Assembly (NCBI GenBank): GCA_028875725.1
Contig: JAPPCR010000009.1
Location: forward strand, 1 to 64,000
From: Acidobacteriota bacterium
GTDB lineage: Bacteria > Acidobacteriota > Thermoanaerobaculia > Multivoradales > Multivoraceae
Reading direction: 5' to 3'
DNA length: 64,000 nucleotides
The translations under genes and the position numbers were made by a program. Within the stretch, counting starts at the first letter, position 1; each line of letters begins with the position of its first letter. The notes under the pieces are model-generated. The model was not told the origin of the DNA, searched no databases, and saw nothing but the letters and a program-made list of their open reading frames with translations. Positions 18,229 through 26,873 of the stretch are shown one piece after another.

Positions 18229-19554
18229 CTACCCGGTCTCCAGGCGGCTCAGGACCGCGGCATCCTCGCGCCAACCCGGCTCTGTCCGTACCCGCAGCTC
18301 CAGGTAGACCCGCCGCTCCAGGAACGCCTCCAGATCCCGTCGCGCCGCCGTACCGATCTCCTTGATCCGCCGGCCGCCACGGCCGACGACGATCCCCTTG
18401 TGGCTCTCCCGGTCGACCAGGATGCTGGCAAGCAGGTCCGTCCGCTTCTCGCCGTCCTCCCAGACCTCGATGACGACCGCGGTCGTGAACGGCAGTTCGT
18501 CGCGTGTCTGCTCCAGGACCTTCTCGCGGATCAACTCCGCGACGAGGAAGCGCTCGGTGTGGACCGTCAGCAGTTCCGGGTCGTGCCGCGGCTCGCCGGG
18601 CGGCAGGTGGCTCCAGAGGAGTTCGAGGAGTTCGTCCACGCCGTCGCCAGTGAGCGCCGAAACCGGAACGATCTCCTCGAACACGGCACGGCCCGCATAG
18701 CGCTCGATCTCGGGCAGCAATCGGGGCTTGGCGATCAGGTCGATCTTGTTCAGCAAGCAGAACATCGGCCTGCTGCGCGCCTCCGCCGCCGTGGCGACGA
18801 GATCGAGAGCGTAGGCGTCGCCCCGGCCGAACGGGGTCGCGACGTCCCGGAGCAGGCACACGACGTCGGCTTCCTTGAGCGCCGCCGCGGCGGCATGAAC
18901 CATCCGCCGGTTCAGGCGGTGCAGGGGCCGGTGCAGGCCGGGCGTGTCGTGAAACACCATCTGGCCTCGCTCCGTGCTCAGAATGCCGATCAGGCGGTGG
19001 CGGGTCGTCTGCGGTTTGTCCGAGACGATCGCCAGCTTCTCCCCCAACATGCGGTTCATCAACGTCGACTTGCCGGCGTTGGGCCTGCCCACGAGGGCTA
19101 CCGTGCCGGATCGTTGGGATCCCGGAACCTCCGACGGCTCCAGGAAGCGGGCCCGCAGCCGAGTTTCCATCGCCTCCATCTCGCCGTCGTCAGTCTCGTG
19201 GTCATAACCCAGGCAGTGCAGGATGCCGTGCAGCGTCAGAACCTTGAGCTCCCGTTCGAGGGAGATCCCGCCGCCGGCGCCGGCGGTCTCGACCGAGATG
19301 ACCACATCGCCCAGGTGGCGGCCTTCCGGCGTCTCCTCGCCCGGAAAGGAGAGCACGTCCGTCGCCCCGTCGACCTGCCGGTACCGGCGGTTCAGCTCCC
19401 GCATCTCCGCGTCGTCGACCAGGCGCAGGGTGAACGTCGCCGGCGCCGGCGCCAGTTCGGCAACCGCCTCGTCCGCCACCGCGCGGAGCCCCGGAAGACA
19501 CTCGCGGCACCTGGCTTCCACCGGGGCCGCGACCTGCAGATCGATGGTCGCCAC
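18229..19554 (-). CDS. YbeY-Era fusion: endoribonuclease plus GTPase
   Basis: A single 441-residue open frame joins two normally separate 16S rRNA maturation proteins. Residues 1-140 are YbeY, with the zinc motif LHGILHCLGYDH (H109, H113, H119). A linker of about ten residues (EPSEVPGSQR) leads to Era at about 150-441. Era shows G1 GRPNAGKS (156-163), the KPQTTRH switch segment, DTPG (203-206), NKID (269-272), SAL (299-301) and a C-terminal KH domain with GRGGRRIKEIG. YbeY acts on the 16S 3-prime end and Era binds that same region and the 30S subunit, so covalent linkage makes functional sense. The GTG start at 19554 lies 8 bp after the HD-domain gene in a phoH-HD-ybeY/era run. No frameshift or internal stop was seen at the junction. 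Confidence 0.93.
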   Translation of the reverse strand: MATIDLQVAAPVEARCRECLPGLRAVADEAVAELAPAPATFTLRLVDDAEMRELNRRYRQVDGATDVLSFPGEETPEGRHLGDVVISVETAGAGGGISLERELKVLTLHGILHCLGYDHETDDGEMEAMETRLRARFLEPSEVPGSQRSGTVALVGRPNAGKSTLMNRMLGEKLAIVSDKPQTTRHRLIGILSTERGQMVFHDTPGLHRPLHRLNRRMVHAAAAALKEADVVCLLRDVATPFGRGDAYALDLVATAAEARSRPMFCLLNKIDLIAKPRLLPEIERYAGRAVFEEIVPVSALTGDGVDELLELLWSHLPPGEPRHDPELLTVHTERFLVAELIREKVLEQTRDELPFTTAVVIEVWEDGEKRTDLLASILVDRESHKGIVVGRGGRRIKEIGTAARRDLEAFLERRVYLELRVRTEPGWREDAAVLSRLETG

Positions 19555-19562
19555 CGGCGGAG

Positions 19563-21980
19563 TCAGTCGCCGCCCGGAGCGCCGCCGGCGCCGCCGGACA
19601 GAACCCGCAACGGACCGCGGCCGCCGCGTCCGAACTCGAAGCCCGGATACTCCACCCGATGATGATGCACCGTCCTCAGAACATTCTGCAGGGTGTAGCG
19701 CATCCGCCGGAGGTCGGCGAGCGTCAGGTCGGTCTGGCTGAACTGATCGTCCTCGAGGATGTCGTTCAGCAGGCGTTCGACCAACGCACGGATCGACCTC
19801 TCGGAGAAGTCTCCGAGTGTACGGCTCGCCGCCTCGACGGTGTCGGCCACCATCAGCGCGGCAAGCGTCTTGCTCTGGGGCATCGGGCCCGGGTACCGGT
19901 ACTGGTGTTCGTTGACCTCCTCGCCCGGCTCTGCCTGCTCCTTCGCCTTGGCCAGGAAGTAGTTCAGCCTCCGCGTGCCGTGGTGCTGCTCGATGGCGTC
20001 GACGATCGGTTGCGGCAGCCGGTTCTCGCGCGCCAGTCGCGCGCCTTCCTTGACGTGATCGATGATGATCAGGGAGGACATGGAGGGCGAGAGGCTGTCG
20101 TGCGGGTTGTCGCCCTCGCGCTGGTTCTCGACGTAGTACTGCGGCCGCAGCACCTTGCCGATGTCGTGGTAGAGGCCGCCGACATAGGCCAGGGTCGGAT
20201 TTCCGCCGACCGCCTCACAGCAGGCCTTCGCCAGGTGCGCGACCATCAGGGAATGCTGGAACGTCCCGGGCGCCTCGAACGCCAGGCGTTGCAGCAGCGG
20301 CAGGTTCGTGTCAGAGAGTTCCAGCAGCTTGATGTCCGTGGTCCTGAACAGCACTGCCTCGAACACCGGAACGGCGAAGCTGACCGCGGCCGCCACCATC
20401 AGGCCGCCCAGGAATCCACAGAGCACCTCGAACCCCCAAACGGCCACCGTGACGCCATCCCCGAGCAGCGTCAGCATCGTCACCGAGGCGACGTTGACGA
20501 GTCCGACCAGGAGGCCCGCTCTCGTCACTGCGGACCGCCGCTTCAACTGGTCGAGCGCGAACACCGCGGCGAGGCTGCCGGTCAGGCAGTAGAGCATCGT
20601 GCCGCCCGCCAGCCCGAGCTCCGCATTCGCCGCCTCCACCCAGCCCAGCCGGCCGACCAGGACCGAGAAGACGACGCCGGCGAGCAGGCCGGCGCCGCGA
20701 CCGTAGAGCACCGACACGAGCAGCGCCACGGCCGCGAAGGGGATCGCGAACACGTAGCTCCGTGCCGAACTCAGGGCCTCGATCGGGAACGAGGCGGCCA
20801 GCGCATCCGCAACCAGAAATCCGACCCGTGTCGCCGCGAGGCCCAGGACGAGAATCAGGACGACGCTGCCGAAGTCGCGGCCCTCCACCGCGACCAGGCG
20901 CTTGCGGCGAAACGCCACCCACAGGAACGCCACCGCGAGGCCGAGCACCAGGGCCGACGCCAGCGGCGACCGCAGGAGGATCAGACTGCTCTCGCTGCCG
21001 GTCATCTCCCGCAGCAGACGCATCGATTCCGGGTCGACCTCGTCGCCCTTGCGCACGATGACCTGACCGGCCCGAATCTGGTTGAACACCGGCCCGACGT
21101 CCTCCGCCGCGGCGTTGCGCCGTTCCTGGGTCTCGTTCAGGTTCAGGTAGACGTTGGGCGCCAGGTTGACCATCAGGAAATCGACGAACGTCTCCCGCTC
21201 GGCACGCGACCACCCCGCCCAGCGGCCGACCTCCGCCTCCAGGTAGGCCTCCACCTCGACCGGATATCCGCGATAACCGAAGAGGTCAAACTCGACCGAC
21301 TCCTCGCCGGTCTGCATGTTGTGCAGCGTGACGCCCTCGAGGCGGTTCTGGAGCAGCGTTTCCTTGTTCTCCACGATCCCGGCCCGGAGCAGCAGCCCCA
21401 CCAGGCGGGTCAGGCTTTCCTCCAGCTCCGCGCCCTCGTCCTCGCCGCCCGTGCGGGCCGCCAGCAGGTCGGCGTGGCCCTCATCGACCCGCAGGCCGCT
21501 CCCGATCCTCAACCTTCGCAGCCGTTCCTCGGCCACGTCCTCCTCGGGCAGGAGTTCGGCCACCTCGTCGAAGCCCCGCTCGATCTCGAAGAGGCTCGCG
21601 ATTCGCGCCTCGACTTCGTCCGCCTGAACGGCGTCGAAGTCGTAGAGCGGACGGACGTCGGCGCGGGCCCGCTCCTTCAGTTCCTCCGAGGTCTCCTCGT
21701 CGAGAAGCAGCACGTCCCGGGTCGCGTGATAGTCGCGGTTCGCAATGTCCCCCTCGCCCAGATCCGGCCGGAAGAAGACGCCCGGCGGCGCCATGATCCA
21801 GACCCCGGCCAGGACCATGACCACGACCCAGACGATGTCGCGTTCCAGCGCGTAGTGCCACAGGCCGGCGACGGTCAGCCGATCGCCGTGGCGCCGGTAC
21901 ATGCTGCGGCGCAGCCGCTTGCGAGCCTCGCGCCTGCGATCCGACCGGCGGCGCTTCGGCGCCTTGACCACCGCGGTCAC
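19563..21980 (-). CDS. 7TM-HD phosphohydrolase, PgpH-like
   Basis: 805-residue membrane protein of the 7TM receptor with HD hydrolase group. A basic cytoplasmic N-terminus (RRREARKRLRRSMYRRHG) precedes TM1 (VVVMVLAGVWIM). A long extracytoplasmic region of about 250 residues follows, then several membrane segments at about 345-540 and a cytoplasmic HD domain. The HD motifs are FQHSLMVAHLA, GGLYHDIGKVLRP, IEQHHGT and MVADTVEAASR. In Listeria, PgpH of this architecture hydrolyses c-di-AMP, so that is the expected activity. Its start overlaps phoH by 4 bp, and ybeY-era follows 8 bp later, a gene order common in bacteria (phoH-pgpH-ybeY). No c-di-AMP cyclase gene is in the window. Confidence 0.9.
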   Translation of the reverse strand: MTAVVKAPKRRRSDRRREARKRLRRSMYRRHGDRLTVAGLWHYALERDIVWVVVMVLAGVWIMAPPGVFFRPDLGEGDIANRDYHATRDVLLLDEETSEELKERARADVRPLYDFDAVQADEVEARIASLFEIERGFDEVAELLPEEDVAEERLRRLRIGSGLRVDEGHADLLAARTGGEDEGAELEESLTRLVGLLLRAGIVENKETLLQNRLEGVTLHNMQTGEESVEFDLFGYRGYPVEVEAYLEAEVGRWAGWSRAERETFVDFLMVNLAPNVYLNLNETQERRNAAAEDVGPVFNQIRAGQVIVRKGDEVDPESMRLLREMTGSESSLILLRSPLASALVLGLAVAFLWVAFRRKRLVAVEGRDFGSVVLILVLGLAATRVGFLVADALAASFPIEALSSARSYVFAIPFAAVALLVSVLYGRGAGLLAGVVFSVLVGRLGWVEAANAELGLAGGTMLYCLTGSLAAVFALDQLKRRSAVTRAGLLVGLVNVASVTMLTLLGDGVTVAVWGFEVLCGFLGGLMVAAAVSFAVPVFEAVLFRTTDIKLLELSDTNLPLLQRLAFEAPGTFQHSLMVAHLAKACCEAVGGNPTLAYVGGLYHDIGKVLRPQYYVENQREGDNPHDSLSPSMSSLIIIDHVKEGARLARENRLPQPIVDAIEQHHGTRRLNYFLAKAKEQAEPGEEVNEHQYRYPGPMPQSKTLAALMVADTVEAASRTLGDFSERSIRALVERLLNDILEDDQFSQTDLTLADLRRMRYTLQNVLRTVHHHRVEYPGFEFGRGGRGPLRVLSGGAGGAPGGD

Positions 21981-22999
21981 CGGCTGCCCCTCTCCGGAGT
22001 TCCAGCCTCCCGCGGCCGCGTACCGTGACGGGTCTCCCAGCGGTCGTACGCGCCGACGATCCGCTGCACGAGCTCGTGCCGGACGACGTCGGACTGCCCG
22101 AAACGCACGAACTCGATGCCCTCCTCGCCCCGGAGCACCTGGAGCGCGTGCTTGAGACCGGACTGCTGTCCGGGCGGCAGGTCGATCTGGGTGATGTCGC
22201 CGTTGACGACGGCCTTCGAGTTGAAGCCGATGCGGGTCAGAAACATCTTCATCTGTTCCGGTGTCGTGTTCTGCGCCTCGTCCAGGATGATGAAGCTGTC
22301 GTTGAGCGAACGGCCGCGCATGAAGGCCAGGGGCGCCACCTCGATCACCTCCCGCTCCATCATCCTGGACACCTTGTCGAAGCCGATGATGTCGAACAGG
22401 GCATCGTAGAGGGGGCGCAGGTAGGGATTCACCTTCTCCGCGAGATCGCCGGGCAGAAAACCGAGCTTCTCGCCCGCCTCGACCGCGGGCCTCGCCAGCA
22501 CGATGCGCCGCACCTTCTGCTCCTTCAGCGCCGATGCCGCGACCGCCACCGCCAGGTAGGTCTTCCCGGTGCCGGCCGGCCCGGTCGAAACGACCAGTTC
22601 ATGGTCCAGCATAGCGCGCAGGTAACGCTTCTGGTTCAGGCTGCGCGGCGCGACGAGCCGGCGCGAAGCCTGAATCAGGGCGCCCGTCCGGAAGAAATCG
22701 ACCAGGGAAGCCGCCGGCTCCTGAGCCACCACCCGCAGGGCCGTGGCCAGATCGTCGGAGCGGAGCCTGCGGCCCGCCGCGGCCAGGGCGCCGAGATCGG
22801 TGAGCAGCCGCTCGGCCGCTCCGACCGCCGCCGCCGCGCCCTCGATCTGTACCGCGGAACCGCGTACACCGAGGGTGACCTCGAGAGCCTTCTCCACGCG
22901 TCGCAGGTTCTCGTCGTGGGCGCCGCAGATCGCCTGCACCGATTCCTCGGGCAGGGTCACCTGCGCCCTGGCCCGCGCCGCCGGCTCAACTGTAGTCAA
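21977..22999 (-). CDS. phoH: PhoH-like ATPase
   Basis: 340-residue PhoH/PhoL family P-loop ATPase. An N-terminal KH-like segment (about 30-70) precedes the ATPase, whose Walker A is GPAGTGKT (140-147). LARPAVEAGEKLGFLPGD and the Walker B IILDEAQNTTPEQMKMFLTR are diagnostic of the family. PhoH-like proteins are linked to RNA metabolism and are often paired with YbeY, as here. The TTG start at 22999 would overlap the hydroxyacyl-CoA dehydrogenase end by 14 bp; a GTG about 14 codons in is an alternative. The last bases overlap the HD gene start, so translation is probably coupled. Confidence 0.9.
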   Translation of the reverse strand: MTTVEPAARARAQVTLPEESVQAICGAHDENLRRVEKALEVTLGVRGSAVQIEGAAAAVGAAERLLTDLGALAAAGRRLRSDDLATALRVVAQEPAASLVDFFRTGALIQASRRLVAPRSLNQKRYLRAMLDHELVVSTGPAGTGKTYLAVAVAASALKEQKVRRIVLARPAVEAGEKLGFLPGDLAEKVNPYLRPLYDALFDIIGFDKVSRMMEREVIEVAPLAFMRGRSLNDSFIILDEAQNTTPEQMKMFLTRIGFNSKAVVNGDITQIDLPPGQQSGLKHALQVLRGEEGIEFVRFGQSDVVRHELVQRIVGAYDRWETRHGTRPREAGTPERGSR

Positions 23000-23837
23000 A
23001 GAAGCCCTTGCCCGTCTTGCGCCCCAGATGTCCCGCCTGGACCAGTTGCTTCAGCAACGTCGGCGGCGCGAAGCGCGTCTCCCGGTACTCGTCGAACATG
23101 ATGTTGGCGACCGAGTACATCGTGTCCAGGCCGATGAAGTCGCTCAGCGTGAACGGCCCCATCGGGTAGCCGCAGCCGAGCTTCATCGCGGTATCGATGT
23201 CCTCCATGCTGCCGACGCCGCTCTCGTAGGCGCGAACGGCGTCGAGCAGGTACGGAATCAGCAGCCGGTTGACGATGAAGCCGGAGTTGTCGCCGCAGGC
23301 CACCGGCGTCTTGCCCACGCGCTCGGCCAGGTTCCAGCAGGCGTCGTAGGCCTCGTCCGAGGTCATCAGGGTCCGCACCACCTCGACCAGCCGCATCGCC
23401 GGCACCGGGTTGAAGAAGTGGAGCCCGACGAACCGGTCGGGCCGGGCCGTCGAGGCCGCGAGCTGCGTCAGGGTCAGCGAGGACGTGTTGCTGGCGAAGA
23501 TGCAGGCGTCGCCTACCATGCCGTCCAGCGCGACGAACAGCTCGCGCTTGGTTTCCAGGTCCTCGACGATCGCCTCGACCACCAGGTCGGAACCGGCGAG
23601 ATCGGACAGTTCGACGGTTCCGGTCAGGTTCGCCAGTGCCCGGTCATGTTCCTCGACATCGATGCGCCGCCGCTCGAGGCTCTTGGCCAGGGATGCACGC
23701 ACCGCGCCGAGCCCCTTGTCGAGCACGTCCTGGTTGACTTCGCGCACAGTGACCGGGATACCGGCCCGTGCACAGATCTCCGCGATGCCCCGGCCCATCA
23801 GACCGCAGCCGACCAACCCTACGCGTTCCACTTCCAT
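22986..23837 (-). CDS. 3-hydroxyacyl-CoA (3-hydroxybutyryl-CoA) dehydrogenase
   Basis: 283 residues. An N-terminal NAD-binding Rossmann fold (VGLVGCGLMGRGIAEI) is followed by the family signature LHFFNPVPAMRLVEVV, a catalytic His in that block and Asn in NSGFIVNRLL. The C-terminal domain contains GCGYPMGPFTLSDFIGLD and ends HLGRKTGKGFFDYS. It interconverts 3-hydroxyacyl-CoA and 3-oxoacyl-CoA with NAD, most likely short-chain. The ATG at 23837 with an AGAGGAA site is preferred over the longer open frame, which lacks homology. It is the first gene of a minus-strand run into phoH. It could work with the acyl-CoA dehydrogenases at 9-11 kb, but no thiolase or hydratase is present here. Confidence 0.93.
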   Translation of the reverse strand: MEVERVGLVGCGLMGRGIAEICARAGIPVTVREVNQDVLDKGLGAVRASLAKSLERRRIDVEEHDRALANLTGTVELSDLAGSDLVVEAIVEDLETKRELFVALDGMVGDACIFASNTSSLTLTQLAASTARPDRFVGLHFFNPVPAMRLVEVVRTLMTSDEAYDACWNLAERVGKTPVACGDNSGFIVNRLLIPYLLDAVRAYESGVGSMEDIDTAMKLGCGYPMGPFTLSDFIGLDTMYSVANIMFDEYRETRFAPPTLLKQLVQAGHLGRKTGKGFFDYS

Positions 23838-23940
23838 CGGTTCCGTTCCTCTTCTGCTCGTTCCCAGTTTTCCGGCGTCGAGAGTGTCTCTGGCGGACAG
23901 AGGCGGCACCCTAACAGCCCCGGATCCGGTTGCAGGTGCG

Positions 23941-24369
23941 TCAGTCAAGGATCTCGACCTCCCGCTCCTCCGGCCCGGCGCCCATGCGCAGCCGCACCTC
24001 GACCGCGGACGGCGGCTGCGGCAGACGGTCCGCCCACTCCACGACCTTGACCCCGTCCCCCGCCAGGAACTCATCGATGCCGATCGCCTCCACCTCCTCC
24101 GGCTCCAGGCGGTAGAGGTCGACGTGCACGAGGGGCACGGGTCCCCGGCCGGAAACGGGACTCCGGTCGTACTCGTGAATCAGCGTGAACGTCGGCGACT
24201 GGACCAGGGTCGCGTCCAGCCCCAGGCCCTCCGCGATGCCCTGCGTCAGCACCGTCTTGCCGGATCCGAGGTCGCCGAACAGAAGCGCCGTGCCGTCGGG
24301 TCGGAGCCGGGCTGCCAGTTCGACACCGAGTTGTCGGGTTTCGTCGGCACTCTCTGTGCGAACGATCAT
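23941..24369 (-). CDS. tsaE: tRNA threonylcarbamoyladenosine biosynthesis ATPase TsaE
   Basis: 142-residue P-loop protein that supports the TsaB/TsaD complex in making t6A37 of ANN-decoding tRNAs. The Walker A is FGDLGSGKTVLTQGIAEGLG, followed by QSPTFTLIHEY, VHVDLYRL and VVEWADRL, all standard TsaE blocks. The ATG at 24369 gives the normal length; the longer frame upstream has no homology. It lies 55 bp after the NnrD/E gene. TsaB and TsaD are not in the window. Confidence 0.94.
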   Translation of the reverse strand: MIVRTESADETRQLGVELAARLRPDGTALLFGDLGSGKTVLTQGIAEGLGLDATLVQSPTFTLIHEYDRSPVSGRGPVPLVHVDLYRLEPEEVEAIGIDEFLAGDGVKVVEWADRLPQPPSAVEVRLRMGAGPEEREVEILD

Positions 24370-24424
24370 GGCGCGAGTAACCGAAACGTGGCTCGAACAA
24401 TGGCATCCCGCCTCGGGTAGCGCA

Positions 24425-25972
24425 TCATTCTTCGAGTGACTGGAACGCGGCCCCCAGCTCGTCCACGAGGTCGCAGGCGGCCATCGAGATCTCCCCCCAG
24501 CGCTTCGCCGCCAGGTCGCCGGACAGCCCATGAGCGTAAGCGCCCAGCCGGGCGGCCGCGGGAGGGTCGAGTCCCTGGGCCAGGAGCGCCGCGATCACAC
24601 CGGTCAGCACGTCGCCGCTACCGCCCGACGCCATACCCGGATTCCCCGTCGGGTTGACCCAGGTGCCCAGGGCCGGGTCCGAGATCAGGGTCTGGCGGCC
24701 CTTGAGCACGACGACCGCTCCCGTCTCGCGGGCTGCCCGCCTCGCATGCTCCCAGCGGCTTTCCGTGACCGCCGACACCGACACGCCGAGGAGCCGGGCA
24801 AGTTCTCCCGGATGCGGCGTGATCACCAGGTCCGAGTCGCGCGCGAGAAGCGCCTCGGGGTCGCCGGCGAAGGCGGAGATGCCGTCCGCGTCGAGCACGA
24901 CCGGCGCCGCGCTCCGGGCGACGATCTGTCGCGCCAGCACGCGGGCATCGTCGGAGAGCCCCAGGCCCGGACCGAGCGCCAGCGCGCCGGGCGAGGCGCG
25001 CTCCACGATCGTCTGGAGCAGCGGTTCGACGGCGTCACGGGACCACCCCTTTCCCAGCCTCGGCAGCCCAAGGGTCATCGACTCGATCGAACCGGCGTCG
25101 ACCACCTGAACGAGATGTTCGGGCACTGCCGCCGTCACCAGGCCGGCGCCGCCCCTGACCGCCGCTCGCGCAGCCAGCACCACGGCGCCGCTGTAGCCGG
25201 TCGAGCCGCCCGCGACGACTACGTGGCCGAAGGTCCCCTTGTGCGCGTCGCGCTGCCGGGCCCGAAGGCAACCAGCCAGGTCCTCCCGTCGCGACTGGTA
25301 GAGGGCGTCCGGGCCCGGCGGCGGTTCGGGCAACGGAACGCCGAGATCGCCGATCCAGAGACGGCCGCCGGCGTCCGCTGCCGGTGCCAGCACGTTCGCG
25401 ACTTTGGGGAACCCCAGCGCCACGGTCAGATCGGCCGCCACATGGGGACCCGGGGGCACCGCCGACGACGCGTCGACGCCCGTCGGCAGGTCGACCGAGA
25501 CGAGCGGCACGTCGCCGCGGCGCCTTCCAAGCCAGTCGACCCAGTTCGCCACCGGTCCCTCGACGGGTCGGTTCAGGCCCGTGCCGAGCAGGGCGTCGAC
25601 CCAGAGCTCATAGTCCTCGTTCACTTCGTCGTCCGTGGCCGGGTCCGGCACCGACCGGGGCGAGAGCCCGAGCTGTTCGCACGACACGAACTGCCTTGTC
25701 GCGTCGACGCTCAGCCGGTCGAGCGGACCGGCAACGAAAGCCGTCGCCTCGTAGCCGCGGGTCGCGAGATCGCGGAGCAACGCGAGCCCGTCGCCGCCGT
25801 TGTTGCCCCGGCCGCAGGCGATGGCGATCCGCCGGGCACACGGAAAGCACTCGGCGATCGCGTCCGCGGTCGCGCGCGCGGCGTTCTCCATCAGGACGAT
25901 CGCCGGCACGCTGAGGCTCTCGATCGCCGCGGCCTCGACGTCGCGCATTTCCTCGGAGGTGACGACCCTCAC
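24425..25972 (-). CDS. nnrD: Bifunctional NAD(P)H-hydrate epimerase/dehydratase
   Basis: 515 residues, full-length fusion of the NnrE epimerase (N-terminal, about 1-210) and the ADP/ATP-dependent NAD(P)HX dehydratase NnrD (about 230-510). N-terminal motifs: MENAARA, CGRGNNGGDGLALLRDL and SVDLPTGVDAS. C-terminal motifs: HKGTFGHVVVAGGSTGYSGA, ALGPGLG, VLDADGISAF, TPHPGELARLL and NPTGNPGMASGGSGDVLTGV. It repairs hydrated NADH and NADPH. The GTG start at 25972 overlaps the TGA of the preceding gene by 4 bp, so it is probably co-translated with the DUF2064-type gene. Confidence 0.95.
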   Translation of the reverse strand: MRVVTSEEMRDVEAAAIESLSVPAIVLMENAARATADAIAECFPCARRIAIACGRGNNGGDGLALLRDLATRGYEATAFVAGPLDRLSVDATRQFVSCEQLGLSPRSVPDPATDDEVNEDYELWVDALLGTGLNRPVEGPVANWVDWLGRRRGDVPLVSVDLPTGVDASSAVPPGPHVAADLTVALGFPKVANVLAPAADAGGRLWIGDLGVPLPEPPPGPDALYQSRREDLAGCLRARQRDAHKGTFGHVVVAGGSTGYSGAVVLAARAAVRGGAGLVTAAVPEHLVQVVDAGSIESMTLGLPRLGKGWSRDAVEPLLQTIVERASPGALALGPGLGLSDDARVLARQIVARSAAPVVLDADGISAFAGDPEALLARDSDLVITPHPGELARLLGVSVSAVTESRWEHARRAARETGAVVVLKGRQTLISDPALGTWVNPTGNPGMASGGSGDVLTGVIAALLAQGLDPPAAARLGAYAHGLSGDLAAKRWGEISMAACDLVDELGAAFQSLEE

Positions 25973-26637
25973 AGGAGGACCTCGGCGGTGCGCGGACAGA
26001 GCGAACGCAACTCGGCCCGGCGCTTGAGCCGTTGGCGGAAGCGGGCGAGGTCAGCCACCGTGTCGAGATCATGCGCCTCGGGCAGAAGCCCCGTGTCCAG
26101 GCCGAGTTCGCCCAGACGCGAAAGCGTCGTGACGAACACCGACGGGGAACCCCAGACAATGCCCTCGAACAGGCGCGGGCAAAGCGCTTCCCGCCGTAGC
26201 GCGATCAGGTAGTAGCCGCCGTCCGCCGCCGGCCCGAGCACGGCATCACGGCCGGCGTCGAGTGCCTCGAAAGCCTCCTCCACGCGCGCGGAGTCGAGGT
26301 CGGGGTGGTCGCTACCCACCGCCGCCACCCGGTCGGCGCCATCGACCGCCCAGCGAAGCCCGTTGTAGAGACGCTCCCCCAGGTCCCGCCCCTCCTGAAG
26401 ACGCCACGGCACGGCGACGGGCGCCAGGTCCGAGGGGGGCTCGGCGTCCGCTGTCAACGCCCACATCAGGACAAGCTCCCAGGCACCGGCGCTTAGGCGG
26501 TGTCCCAGATCCGCGACGAGCGCGCGGTGCAGCGAAGCGGCGCCGGCAGCCGTGAGCCCCCCGGGCGCCACCAGCCGGGTCTTCACCCGGCCCGGGACCG
26601 GAGCCCTGGCGAAGAGGAGCAGGCGTCGCGTACTCAC
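25969..26637 (-). CDS. TIGR04282/DUF2064 family glycosyltransferase-like protein
   Basis: Nucleotide-diphospho-sugar transferase-like protein of about 222 residues. LLLFARAPVPGRVKTRLVAP at the N-terminus and VAAVGSDHPDLDSARVEEAF, LGPAADGGYYLIALRRE and FEGIVWGSP further on are characteristic of this family. It is related to CofC/MobA-type nucleotidyltransferases, and one subfamily is annotated in arsenosugar biosynthesis. The GTG start at 26637 overlaps the TGA of the small upstream gene (GTGA); a start 27 bp upstream would add nine non-conserved residues. No ars genes are nearby, so the sugar substrate is not assigned. Confidence 0.85.
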   Translation of the reverse strand: MSTRRLLLFARAPVPGRVKTRLVAPGGLTAAGAASLHRALVADLGHRLSAGAWELVLMWALTADAEPPSDLAPVAVPWRLQEGRDLGERLYNGLRWAVDGADRVAAVGSDHPDLDSARVEEAFEALDAGRDAVLGPAADGGYYLIALRREALCPRLFEGIVWGSPSVFVTTLSRLGELGLDTGLLPEAHDLDTVADLARFRQRLKRRAELRSLCPRTAEVLL

Positions 26638-26873
26638 CGCTTCCGGAATCGCCGCAGCGACCACGCGATGGCGATGCCGAGAGCGCCGGCCGCGATCGGC
26701 AGAACCCAGGCCGCCCCGGCCCTTCCCGGAGATGACCTTCCGGAAAACGCCGCCAGGCGAGGGCCGCCCGCCCTCTCGAGGGCGCCTCTAACGTCCGCCA
26801 CCGCCTCGCGGACCTCGTCGCGGCGGCGTGCCAGCGCCGCTGCCCGCGCCCGCGCCTCCGACTGCCGCCTCAC
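26634..26873 (-). CDS. Small hypothetical membrane protein
   Basis: 79 residues, no recognised family. The first 40 residues are Arg/Ala/Glu-rich and likely helical (RARAAALARRRDEVREAVAD). One membrane segment follows near the C-terminus (AAWVLPIAAGALGIAIAW) and the protein ends in a basic tail (RRFRKR), predicting a single-pass protein. It overlaps both neighbours by 4 bp, the holin-like gene upstream and the DUF2064-type gene downstream, which supports it being expressed. The layout resembles YqjE/YqjK-type small protein pairs, but homology is not demonstrable by eye. Confidence 0.6.
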   Translation of the reverse strand: MRRQSEARARAAALARRRDEVREAVADVRGALERAGGPRLAAFSGRSSPGRAGAAWVLPIAAGALGIAIAWSLRRFRKR

